Below, in pieces: positions 50,201 to 63,200 of a DNA stretch of 64,000 bases. The notes under the pieces are model-generated. The model saw only the letters and a program-made list of their open reading frames with translations. It did not search any database and had not been told where the DNA came from. The stretch comes from Strongylocentrotus purpuratus (taxonomy: Eukaryota; Echinodermata; Echinoidea; Camarodonta; Strongylocentrotidae): contig NW_022145613.1 of assembly GCF_000002235.5 (NCBI RefSeq), positions 5,506,447-5,570,446 on the forward strand, given 5' to 3'. Position numbers and translations under genes: made by a program. The stretch's first letter is position 1. Each line of letters opens with the position of its first letter.

Positions 50201-53200
50201 ATTGTTTCGTTCTTGCTCAATGATTGAATACAATTTTTCTTTGGAAAAACAAACAAAAATCATTTTCTATTATTTCCCTTCCATTTATTATGTGGAGGTA
50301 AATTTTACAATTGCGGCCCTAAACCATTTCCTTTGATTGATGAGAGGGATTCGGCATCAACCATCTGAAGTTTTCACTACTAACACAAAATTGCCTATTT
50401 TATAATCAGTCTTCTTACCCCATGCGTGGGTTGACGGCTAGGGCGGATGGCATCTCGATACCATCCTCCACCAGAGCACGACGGTAACGCCCATCAAGCG
50501 TTGCCGTGGAGATGGAGAGGGAGGGGTGATGGCCGTCCCTCTTCTTCCTTCTAGCTTCGATATTATCACCTTCCTCTGACTCCTCACCCAGGTCGGTCCA
50601 GTAAAGGTTTCTGAGACATGATCAAGGAAAAAAAATGTTTGAAATTGCATATTCAATTCACACTTAGACTGAACATATTTGGATTATTTGATCAAGTCAC
50701 TTAGGTAGAATAATAAATGACTTTCATCATACGTTATTTAAGCTTTTATATTTTCAAGTGATCAGGGCATAGATTTTTAAGAGCTAAATAACATTGATCC
50801 GCATTTCTTCTTCAAATTGACACAATAATATTATTTTTATATTCTTGGTACTTTTTTTTCTTCTAATAAACAGTACTGCTCTTGAAAAGAATAAACTTAG
50901 TATCAAGAAACTATCTTTGTAAGGCCTAATTAATACACATTTTGTGTTAATGGTGAACAATAATTTCAAACTTCTTTAAGTGCTCCCAATTGGAGATTTT
51001 AATTCTTTTTTTCCCTCCAAAATTCTTGGCGTCAAAATACGCATCATGATTCTACAGAAATGGGTTTTGCTTATGCAGATATTGAGTAAAAAAATTGATA
51101 TATTTGAGGCGTGTCATGCATTGGCTTATCTTACCCTCCAAACCAGTCTACAGCCAACTCCTGAGGGCGGTAGACATTTAACAGTGGTAGTTCATCGGGT
51201 ACTGCAGACTCATCACTGGTTGGTATGTAGGCTCGCATCAGGCCTGGGATAGCAGGGTCTATCCAGTAGACCACACCTACGAGAGAAACAACGAGAAACA
51301 ACAAGAAATTACGAGAAATAATGAGAAACAACGAGAAATAATGAGAAACAACGAGAAATAACGAGAATTAACGAGAAATAGCGAGAAAGGCAAATTGTTA
51401 TAGTGTATACCATGAGGAGACTCAAATGTAGATTTTACTTCTCTGTCAAAGGGGAGGGTTGTTAGAGCATTTTTAAATTATGGGGAAGCTTAACGCATGT
51501 TAAGCTGGCCAGGCTACATCCAGATAATTATACACCCGAAAAATGCTTAAGTGGATACGACAGGTAATATTTAGCATGGGTCAGCAAGCCTAGTCATCTT
51601 ATTAGCTCTACCTATTATTGTGGGTCACTTTTTGTATTTATTATCATTTCATCAGGTCTGTGGAGCGTTATGAATTCTTTATCCTGTCCATTAGAGCACT
51701 CGTTAGACAATATTGCTTGATATTTTTTGTAATATAAAGCTTGAAACCCCAATCCACTAAAAATGTGCACAAAATAATCATATTTGCTCGTCCATTATTA
51801 CATTCTAGTTGCCCCGCACAAGAAAAAAAAAACAGGTTTGTAGATTCCAAACATATCATACCTCTATCAAAATTATAATCGAGGGACCGGATGATCCCTT
51901 GTGTGGTGAGAAGTACTCCATAGTTCTTTGTTGCGTCGTCATAGTAACGGACCTCATCATCCTCACCAAAGAAGAACTGCGGTCTGGCCCCTGATCAGAA
52001 TCACAAAACAAAAATGTTATTGCAATCATCTGTTTATCCGTCTGTCTCTTTCCATATAGTGATTCAAGTTAACCAAAACTGTCTTTTATCGATTATGTGA
52101 AACATTTTCTTCATCGTTGCATCGTTTCAAAAATTCTAATCCAAGAACCATTATTATATTTTCAAATCTGATGTATATATCCATCAAAGTTTTGTAACTT
52201 ACCTACAGCCTTGCAGTCTTGACCTCTTAAGATGACCCCATCATCAACGTATCCCTCAGAGCAGGTACATTCATAGGACCCCTTCGTGTTAGAACACTGC
52301 TGTTGACACGGGTTGTCCAAGCACTCATCAATATCTGCAAGTACACACAAAATAGTATCAAGCATATTTAACATCAATACAGTAAGCATATTTCGCTGCA
52401 TTACTTTTTGCTGTCTTGGAAGGAGGAGAAGAATTAGGAGAAGAATGAGAAGAAGAAGGAAAAGAATATACATAGGACATCTAGGTGTTAAAACATTGCT
52501 GTTTATAGGGGTTGTCTAAGCACTCATTGATATATGTACGTTCACACAAATACATTCTCTATAAGTAAGTAAGTAAGTAAGTACAATCAGCAAGTAAATT
52601 TAGCATTGAATCTACTCTTTGATACCTACAAATAAATGAACTAAATAATACTTACTTACACATGCTTTTACAAATTCTGATCTTTTGATTTTAACCTTTT
52701 CGTAATTTAGTTTACGTTTCTTATTACACAGCTGTTCTTTCTATTATGCTGTATTAAATGTGTTAGAATGACATTTATTATGATGTTAGGTTTAAAAATG
52801 GTTTCATGAACTCTTCAGGTAGATCAAGCCCAAGCTACATCAGTCTTTTTTTTCTCCAAAAGAGAACATTATAAAGAAGCTGGATTTTACAGAAGATTTT
52901 GTAAATATTTCAAACTATATTATTCTTTTTATTCAAAGTGCACTATCATATCTGTACGCGATGTAAATCTATCTTCATCCATCAATTTAGCATCTGGTTG
53001 GATAAGTAGTTCTACAATCAGTCCATCTTTATCCTTCCATCTTGTATCAAGTTTTCTTACCTTCACATCCTGTTCTATCTTCAGCTAGCTGATGTCCATC
53101 TGCGCATGAGCAGTAATAGCCCATATCCAACTCATTGCATTGCTCCTGACAGCCGCCATTGTTTTCCGCACAACTACCAGAATCGTCTGAAAGAACATAA

Positions 53201-56200
53201 AATGAGAATGAACACGATCACAAACACTTCCAAGATGGAGCAATTTCAACAACTTGTTGTATGTCTCAAGTTAAAGGTAATACAAAGTTTTGGGAAATTT
53301 TGAAAATGGCCAGATAGCAATTCTTTAAAATGTTGATATATTTGGATGCCCCTAGAAAGTTAGCCCCTAAAACACTTCTGCTTTCGAGAAAAATTGAATA
53401 TCAAAGTTACCGGTGCTCCCGGTAAATTTTGATAAATTTCAAATAGCGCCTTTACGGCCACCAATGGTAGCTGCGACCATGAAAATCTCAGAATATGCAG
53501 TTGTGATATATAATTTTCAAACGGGGATAGCCAACCGGTCGATTTTAGTCAAGAAACATAATTTCAAAGCTAAATTAATATCCTGACCTTCAGAGGAACT
53601 ATACAACATAAAGAGTTTTTTATTTACAATTTCATCACTTAACCCTATTTAGCCCGGGGGGGGGGGGCTTGAGAAGCCCCCCCCCCCCTCGACATTTTTC
53701 GCGATAATTTTTTAACGCAAGAAAATCTTGCACTGAAATTTTGTGACTTTTTTCTTTCGAGTCTTGCGCAACTTTTGAAAGAAATTTTTCGAAAATCGGA
53801 CCTACCATTACAAAGGCACGTGTCCTTTTGTCTTCGCATGTCAGCCCGAAAATCGCTCATCTTTGTGATTTGTGTACAAAACATATGGAAATCTCATTTT
53901 TCAATTAAAGAGGTTAAACATTGGTTATTTGGTCTTGTTTAGATTCAAAACAATAGATAACATAAGGAATAACCCTGGTTTTTCAAATTTTTGTAGTATT
54001 ATTATTCCAAATTGTCTAACAAATATATGTAGTGAGAAAGAATGCTTAAATATGAATAATGTCTGATTTATGGGCAAAAATGTGAATTTAATGACCTTAT
54101 TTGCATAAATTACCATAAATATGCAAATGAGTGAATTTTTCAAAAAAATTGAAATTACCATAGTATTCTATACACTTCACTTGACATGCATGCAAATTTT
54201 CGCGGCGATCGGGCGTTTCACGGCCGAGATCATAGGGGGGGCCTTAGAAGCCCCCCCCCCCCCCGGGCTATGCAGTTTCAAAATAGCCCGGGCTAAATAG
54301 GGTTAAGATTCGATTTCAACCTCGACAACGATCACTGAATATGGTAGGATCGCACATGCTTCCAATATGTTCATACCAACACTTTGTATTACATTTAAGG
54401 TTATCAAATATGCCAATGTAATGTTTTTTCTGGTACAATTCTTGTAAAATGCAAAAAGACTTTACTTACAGCAGCCATATTCATCTGATTGGTCTCCACA
54501 ATCGTCTTCAAGATCACACACATATTCCTGAGGGATACAGTTCTTGTTGATACACTTAAATTCCTCTGTTGTACACTGCCTCACCTCCTCACCTAGACAA
54601 ACGAGAGAAAATAGCACCAATTTTACAACATGGTAATGGGCAAGTATCCCATCAAATTAAACTATGAATATCCGTAAATAGGAGTCGTGTTTCATCCTTT
54701 ATTGATTCTGTTTTAATAAATTCACGTCTTCAAATAAAAAATCGAATGTGGTGATGACTTTAGTAAAATAAATGCAAACAAAAGGCGGGTGACTTTAATT
54801 GAACTTCAAACTTATGAAAGTTACAGCAACAACTTCAACCGATGGCACTTTCATCAGGTCTACAAAGAGGATTTACATGTACAACAAAATATGCAGTAGC
54901 AACTACCTACTTAGAAAGACCACCAGTCTCTTGAACAGTGTTTAATGTTGAAACCTGTAATCTGTACAAAATAACCGCCTGCTTAAGGAGACAACATTTT
55001 GTCTTTTTTTAGTGGGTTTTGATGCTGTGACTGTATCGAGTTGCAACACAGCCATAGGCAGCATCAAAGGTGTAAAAGATGGAGAATATAATACTTACAG
55101 AAATCGTGGTTGTTTTCATCACTAGCATCACCGCATGTATCGACGCCATCGCAGAGACCACTGCGAGGTATGCAGAATCCATTGTCACAACGCCATCTTT
55201 CTTCTGGATCACACGGTATAGAGGCTAGGGAAGAAAATAATCAGAAAGAATGTCTTCATGTCTCTCAAGAACAAGGATATAGTTGTACAGTGGTACAATT
55301 TTGATTTTTCTGATAACTAAAAAACACTTGTGTATTTATACGGAGTCCTCAAAAGCATGACTTGAAACCTTAGACCCAATATATATCAGTATTATGTTCA
55401 AAGCCAATTTTGAGTTCTTAATGAAATTTCATTTCAAGAAAACCACATGTAGTAGATGGATTGTTCGGACCAGAACAGTTTAAACAAACAAAAGCATTTC
55501 CTAGTCTTTTTAATCTTCAAGAGACAAACATTAAATCCCGTCTGCACTAGTTTGGCTAGGGGATTAGACCTCTCTGCAAGGTCACTACAGGTGGTTATCT
55601 TATCAAATCAGCTCTCAATTATAATAAGGAAAAGAGGACCATGGGGACCAACAGGCACTGATTAGGCATTGTTTGGTATATAGAGGGCGCAAGTAGCTAT
55701 AAGTAGTGCAGCGGGGCTTTAACTTACAGCATAGAGACAGGGTCTCATCGCTGCCGTCCGGGCAATCATCCGTCCCATCGCACCGCCAATCAAGAGGGAG
55801 ACAAACCGTATCATCACAGGTGAACTGGTTGGGGTAGCAGTACAACCCTTGAGGTAGACGGGTAGCTGGGGAAAGAAATTGAGGAGAGTAAGACGATCAG
55901 ACATAATACACGATTCACCTGGAGGTGATCTTACACTGCTCACTAAATAACTTGCAGTCCATTCCCACTGCATTTCTACGTTATGATCTGCATCTCAAAC
56001 TAAATGGTCCATGCATTATAATTGCTGTAAATATACCTATCTATATACTTTATCTTTCCTTTGTTATGCAAATATTTGTGTGTGTGTCTCTCTTCATCAA
56101 AATGGGTCGTGGCTGGGTTTCAAGGATGTTTTTGCAAGTCTGTCATGGGATCCATCCATCTATCCAATCATCCATCCATCCTTCTATCAAACCATTCCCT

Positions 56201-57197
56201 TCTTTTAAATTACATTAATCGCGTATATTTTCTTTGTTTCGTATATTTTCTTTATTTGGTATATGGCTTATCGACTTCCAAGAGTTTCTCCCTCCTCTCT
56301 ATTTATCACACGATCCTGGGCCCTGATTCACAAAAGTTATGATTAATTATGAATCTATACTTACGACAGTTGACTTCATCAGATGAGTCTTGGCATTGGC
56401 TAGTTCCATCACACACAAACTGCTCGTCAATACAGTGGCCACTGTCACACTGAAACTGGGTTGGGAAGTAGCACATTCGTTCCGCTATAAAAGAGAACAA
56501 TATGGGGGACATCGTATAAGGACTCTTTTTTAAAGTTGGGTCATGCAGTCATGTCAATATTTCCATACAAGAGATGACCACCTACTAGGTCGTACACACG
56601 AAACGTATTTACTTGTCATGTCTTTATAATTTAATGGATATACGACAGTCTGAAAAAAGGGGAAATAGTAATATATAAATAACTCGTTGAAAGTCTTAAC
56701 AAATTATTAAACTGTCTCTAGTCGTGACCATATAGATCTCCCGATTGCCCCTACTGCAGCGTATATCTCTTGCACTTTATGAATATAAATATTGTCCTCT
56801 CTTAACACGGCACAGATTAGTTTTGACCTAAGCATTTTGTTGTTGATGCGTACATCCCACCGCTGCCATGTTAAAAGATGGTTAATATTCACAAGCTGAA
56901 TATTGGGATCCAAGAGGGAGAGAGATGGAAAGGGAAAGGAAAAGTAAGAGGGAAAGGGAAAGTAAGAGGGAAAGGGAAAGAGAAAGTGAAAGGGAAAGAG
57001 AAAGAGAAAAAGAAAGGGAAAGGGAAAGAGAAAGAGAAAAAAAGAGGAAAGAGAAAGTGAAAGGGAAAGAGAAAAGGAATAGAAAGAAGGTAAGGGAGAG
57101 AAAGAGAGATAGAAAGAGGAATTGAGAGAATTAAGACATGAATATAAATTGGCAGAAAGAGAAAAAGAGACAGAGAGAGACAGAGAGAGAGACACAT

Positions 57198-57231
<34 letters not shown>

Positions 57232-60200
57232 TGAGTGAAAGAGAAAGAAACAGTACTTACGGCAAGCAACCTCATCTTCTCCACCAGGACAATCTTCCTC
57301 GAAGTCACAGACAAATCTAGACGGGATGCACTTGTTGGAAAGGCAACGGAACTCGCTCTCTGAACACTGCCTGAAAGCTGTAAATCACCATGAAATAAAT
57401 GATATAACATTAACATTAACATTAACAATAATGATAATGATAACAATTTTCTTCAATTTCAAAATATAAATTATAATATTCAAATTGAAACGCGTAGTGG
57501 TCCTGATTAGCTAATTGACATAAAATTTCATACACTTACACAAGCTCATCTAAATTACATTGATTTTATGTTCAGAACGTAGAAGTAAAGTTTTAACAAA
57601 AGTATTACTTGTGCCAATTTGAGGAGGCATTGTTAATTTAATAAGACCTTTGTATTTAATACGTACTACAAGCTTGTTCATCTGAATTATCTCCGCAGTC
57701 ATTGTCAAAGTCACACACCCAACGTTGAGGGACGCAACCTCCATCGGTGCACTGGAATTCACCAACCTCACAGGTGGCAGTGTCTACGAGAAGAAGAAAA
57801 AAACGAAATGTTTTATAAAATAGCAGTAAGTGGGCTATATGTTCTCAGAACATACATGTCAATTTTGTGAACGATGTTGACTTGACGCATAATATATGCA
57901 CATAAGAGATAGGAGACTGCAAACTTGCGATTGATTTGGATCACTCGCAACTCTTTATAAGACGGGGCCCAGGAATAGATTTGTGGTTCTAGAGATGGGA
58001 ATGATTAAATGATAGCACACTGGAAGAAACATGAATGTATAATCTGTAGAAGGAGGTCGGAGGATAGAAATCAGAACAAATACTTTTAGGTCAAATAGTG
58101 GGATTATCATACTTATTAATAAGATACTTATAAAGTTGATGATGACATTCCATTTTGAATAGCGCGAGCGAGTTTATGTTATAAGTCCCTATGTGCTTCA
58201 AGGTACTTCCAAATTTTCGTCTATAAGTTTCGTCAGCCTTTGCCAACGCACTTGGCATTTTAAGTAATAAATCCACCATCCATATATTTAAAATCCAGGT
58301 TGAGACATAGAAAATTGTTAAAATATTTGAAAAATACCAGGCTCATATACTAACTTAAGCACCCGGCGGAGATTCGAATATTTGAGGGTCAGAGTTATCA
58401 TGGCTAAGTTAGGGTAGAGTTTCGAACCCTCGACCTCTCGATTGCGAGTCTTATGAATGAACCACTGACCCACGATGCTACTTACCACATTGTTCTTCAT
58501 CAGAGTTATCACGGCAATCATCATAGCCATTGCACAAGGACCAGGACGGGACACAACGGTAGTTGGACACGCAGGAGAACCAACCGGTAGGGCAGGTTGT
58601 TTGGGACTCTGTAATCAATAAAGATAAAAGTTCATGTTAACATATTTACATTCTGCCCACCCTCTTTGGAAAGTATTTCACAATTGCTTAAAGAATGTCT
58701 TGTTATGCATCAATTTATCGAATAATTCCTTTTTTATCTCGATAAAAAATACCTGCTTTGTTTCCCAGATCGTTAAACAATCTAGTTTTACTTTTTTTGG
58801 TAATTATTATATAATGCAAAACAGTTAACAGTTAATATTCTCTTCACAAATGAAATAGGAACGCGGGTTTTGGATTAAGAAAACGCCGTGATGAAATGGA
58901 GCGGCTTATACTGTACAGAAATTTTTGTTGTATATCTAGATAAACGAAAACGTGTACAACTCGCGTTTCATTGTTCGTTTTGACGATCATAACACTTGGC
59001 ATTTCTGTGAAACTGTTGTTGGTTTTGGGTTATGTAGTTCAAGAACGGCAGAATAAATCGTTAATGGAAACAAAGAAAACGTTAACGTTGTCATAATATG
59101 TGGCCATTGCACTTCTCAACGTCACCAATAAAAGTAATAATGGTAATAATAAAAGATTAAAGATCAACTTACGACACTCTCGTAGAGGTTCATCGCTTGC
59201 ATCTCCGCAATCATTGTCCAGATCACACACCCATGTTTGTGGGATGCAATATCCTGTACCACACTGGAAATATCCTTCGGAACATTCTCTTTCAGCTAAG
59301 AAAGATAATTTTTAATATCAATACATAAGTAAGGGGTAGTGTAATTGAGACACATCAAGAAAGTACTTTATACTTGGCCCGACCATTTGAGCTGAACATT
59401 TGTGGGTTCAAATTTTAGTAGTTAACCATAGTAGTAACCGAATTTTAGCAACTTTGAAACCTGTAGAGGTTCTCTCTTCAGCGAAACACAAAGCGCCCGT
59501 TATTTTCCCCTTCAGGCTTTCTTAGTTTTTAATTTGTTCAATGTATAAACGTGACTCTCTTTAACAGATCAGGCTAAGCCCAACTACCGTACTGCGAGTC
59601 CAACTTTATATTTCATCCATGAAGATGAGACGATCCTGACTTTAATTTCATTACTTGAACATCACCTACATCATTATCATGTTTGAAAGATAGACCATTA
59701 CTTTTAATGAATGGCACGTCGTACTCTCATCACTCATTGATCGACCTCTACGTTTATTTTCAGGTCAACTCATCTCTTTCATCACCAAATTTACAACGTA
59801 TATCCTAATAAATATATATTCAGTGCACTTACCACACACGTCCTGTACTTCATCAGAGCTATCCGGACAGTCATCTTCACCATTACAAGCAAGAACATGG
59901 TTGATACATGATCCCGTCCTGCATCGGAATTCCCATGGCTGACATACTGTATTATCTGGAGAAAAAGAGTTACAGAGAAAAGAGAAAGAAGTTCTGTTAT
60001 TCTATGTAAACTCTCTCTTCGTTTGCGACAATGGTCGTAAAATAAACAGTAGTAGCAATAAAGCATTCCGTGACAGACACACATTACGAATGTTTCTAAT
60101 CTAGATTTCAGTTCCTCATCATGTCAAAGAATAATACCACTTGTAGGCGGGTGGGGGAGGTGTTAGCGCCAGCCGCCGCGGTCCACCCAGAAAAGAACAT

Positions 60201-63200
60201 TTATGAAATTCAAATTGATTATACTCCGAGGGAACAGAATGCAGACGCTCCCCTTTCAAGATCTTGGAGGGCCTGCTTGATTCCTTAAAAATCATAGGTC
60301 GGCAAAATTCTGCCCCACCCCATCCTTTCTGACAAACCTGGATACGCCCCTGTAAGGATTCTTTCTAACGAAGCCGAGTAGGCCTATACTTACTGCAGTG
60401 TACTTCGTCCGATCCATCCAAACAATTGGCCTCTCCATTGCAGAGTTCGGTGGAGGAAACACAGGCCGTATCGTCGCACTGGAAGGTCCTGTCTGGGCAG
60501 TATCGTGTCGCTGTGATGAAAGGGAAGAAGGATAAGGTTAATATGATGCTATCTAGCTAGGTTTTCTAGATAGATTAGAGACATAAGAACGATGAAATTA
60601 TTATAACATGTAAAGAAGGAGGTAGTTGGGGGGAGAGAGAGAGAGAGAGAGAGAGAAGGGAGAGAGAGAGAGGGTAGAAAGATAAATATAATCGAAGAAA
60701 GCGTAATGATAGTCAGCTACAAAGACAGAGAGGCAGAAAATATGCAAAGCAGTAATTCATCTCCTACCTTCACTTTGTGGACACTACAATTATATCGAAA
60801 ATAATAATTTTTGATTTTAAGGAGAAACAAATTATTAAAAAACACCTTAATCGAGCATTGAATCCTTTTACTAGTCTTGTTGCTCAGAAAGGTCTTGTTA
60901 AATTTATAAACCCTTTCATTTTCATACAGGCATCACTCAACAACTGTTTTATTTTCCCTCTCTTTCTAGACAACTTACGACAATCCGTCGGCTCGTCAGA
61001 CCCATCGGTGCAATCAGCCTCCGTATCACATCGCCATGACAACGGGATGCATTTCTCCTGGTTAGCGCACGCGAACTGGTTAGAAGAGCAGTCCACCAGA
61101 CAGGTGACACGGTCCCGGTCAAGCACAAAGCTGTCCGGACAAGCACACGTGAAGGTCTGCCCACCAGGGGCAATGAGGCACATGTGTGAACAGCCCCCGT
61201 TGTTGTTTCCGCAGGGGTTAACGAGAGCTGATAGGGAGACAAGTGTGAACATTCCCATAATGTAAACATTAGTTCAGGACAAATTATATTGTAGATAACG
61301 AACAACCGAAAGTATGGATAATACCTTTTGTGTCTGTGTTTTTATTTTCATCGCCATTTCCACAAGTAAACATTGTTCATGATAAATTACATATTATATA
61401 AGCATTATAAATACGGAGGATAGCTAATTTTGGTGATATTTGACTAAATTCCACTTTTATTTCACAGGCATGACGTAGTCCATTCCTTTTAAATGTTCTT
61501 TGTCGAACAAATGAAAGTATTTCCAGATCAAAATAACTGACGAAATTCTTGGTGTCAATAAGTATTTAAAGAATGTTGTATATTCCACTCTGATTCATGT
61601 ACGCTTTGTTCAGAAGACATATATACCAAAATACGTGATTATTTTTGGAAAGCCCCTTAACTCGTCGATTCTTGAAAGATTTTGAAAAATATGCCCTAAA
61701 AAATGACTTCATCTTTGGCATCCCAGGTGGAAATTAATTAAAGACATCCAATATTATATAACTATTTCAAACTACGGGAAAGGTTTTTACAATATGACCA
61801 ACATTATAATCCTATCAAGAACTAAAGAAAGATTTCCGATAACACAGGACTAATTCTTAATTTGTTTTAATAAAACATATCATGTGAGTAAAGAATTTGA
61901 TTGGTGATGAAAACAGCCGTACTTTGATCCTGTCGAAGTGGATGGTAGATGTGTATGTCCATGGGAAGCTGAAGGGTTTCCAGGTAATCCATTCCGTTTC
62001 GACCCGTCAGCTTGTTCACCCGATGCACGGTCCTGTGGTTCCAATCCGTCAGGTAAACGTAGTTCTCAAATATGGAGAGAGCAAACGGGTGCGCCAGCGG
62101 TGTGCCGCGCGTTATCACGAGGTGAAGGTTTGTGCCGTCCAGATTAGAAAATCTAGGATCCACAAAGAAAGAAAAACAGTGACAGATTAGTGTTTGGTGA
62201 TTGAATATGGCTACGGCTGATCAAAAGCTTGAAGAAATAGATGAGATATCTCCTCATCAATGATCTCAAAACAACTTCGATAATCCATTGGCTTCACCAA
62301 TTTTCTTGGGAATAGGAGGCAAGATGACAGCCTCTTGTAGCTTTATAACTAAAGAAAAAAAGACAATATCCATGGGAAAAGAAGGGTAGAAAATTTGATC
62401 TAGGAAAATATCTTATTGTCTTTTAATCCAAAAGAATTCGAATGGATGATATTTTTTTCACCTGCTCTTTTCGATGGCATCTGACATTGTCACTCTAAAC
62501 ATGTATCCATACATATCGAATACATTTGATCGCAAGCATGAGATATAGTAGAATAAGACATCGATTATATGCATTAATTTTCATAAAACCGTTCACATCT
62601 ACAGTTTTTATGGCACATTGTTAGCTACAAATATATTGCTTCTTTCAACACTCACCCTATATGATTGAGATGAGCATCGCACCAATACAACCTCTCTGCA
62701 GCGTAGTCTATGGTCAGACCATTGGGGAAGACCATCTTGTTGTCATGGATACGGGTCTTATCCGTGCCATCCATGCCCACACGTCCAATATGGGCATCAA
62801 GACCCCAGTCTGTCCAGTAGACGTATCTGTAAATACAGACAGAGAATCAACACAGCATGTTATGGTTTCGGCAATTTATTCACGTTTCGAAGAAGGAAAC
62901 GCAAAGAATGGATTTATATAAAAAAGGTTATTTTCATGAATTGTTCCGATTCTCTAAAGGAAACAAAACATCACTCGGAACGAAGCAAGAACGCGCCAAA
63001 TAATCAGACTCTTTCAACTGAAAATATAAAATATTTGAGATGCGCATAAATAATATTGCTTGAAAAGGCGAACAGATTATTCCAAGCAAAAATCTCAGCG
63101 TTTAAAGGTGATTTCCCCTCCTCTCTCAAAAAGTGTCATTCCAAAACCCAAGCCCAATGAAATTGCTCATCATAAGTGGACAAGTGTGGTGTTTGGTTTT

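Larger units (their letters stand above)
58609..60393. other. LRP2-like introns around LA repeats 2-5, noncoding parts
   Basis: Outside the LA3 and LA4 exons this stretch shows no repeat family I can name and no further exon; open frames in it are short and lack cysteine patterns. Confidence 0.55.

Noticed and set aside
56889..57446. Minus-strand open frames of 162-185 codons rich in Ser/Leu/Phe
   Set aside because: They are low-complexity translations of the GA/GGGAAA tract; only the part over 57261-57377 is real, in the LA repeat 7 frame.
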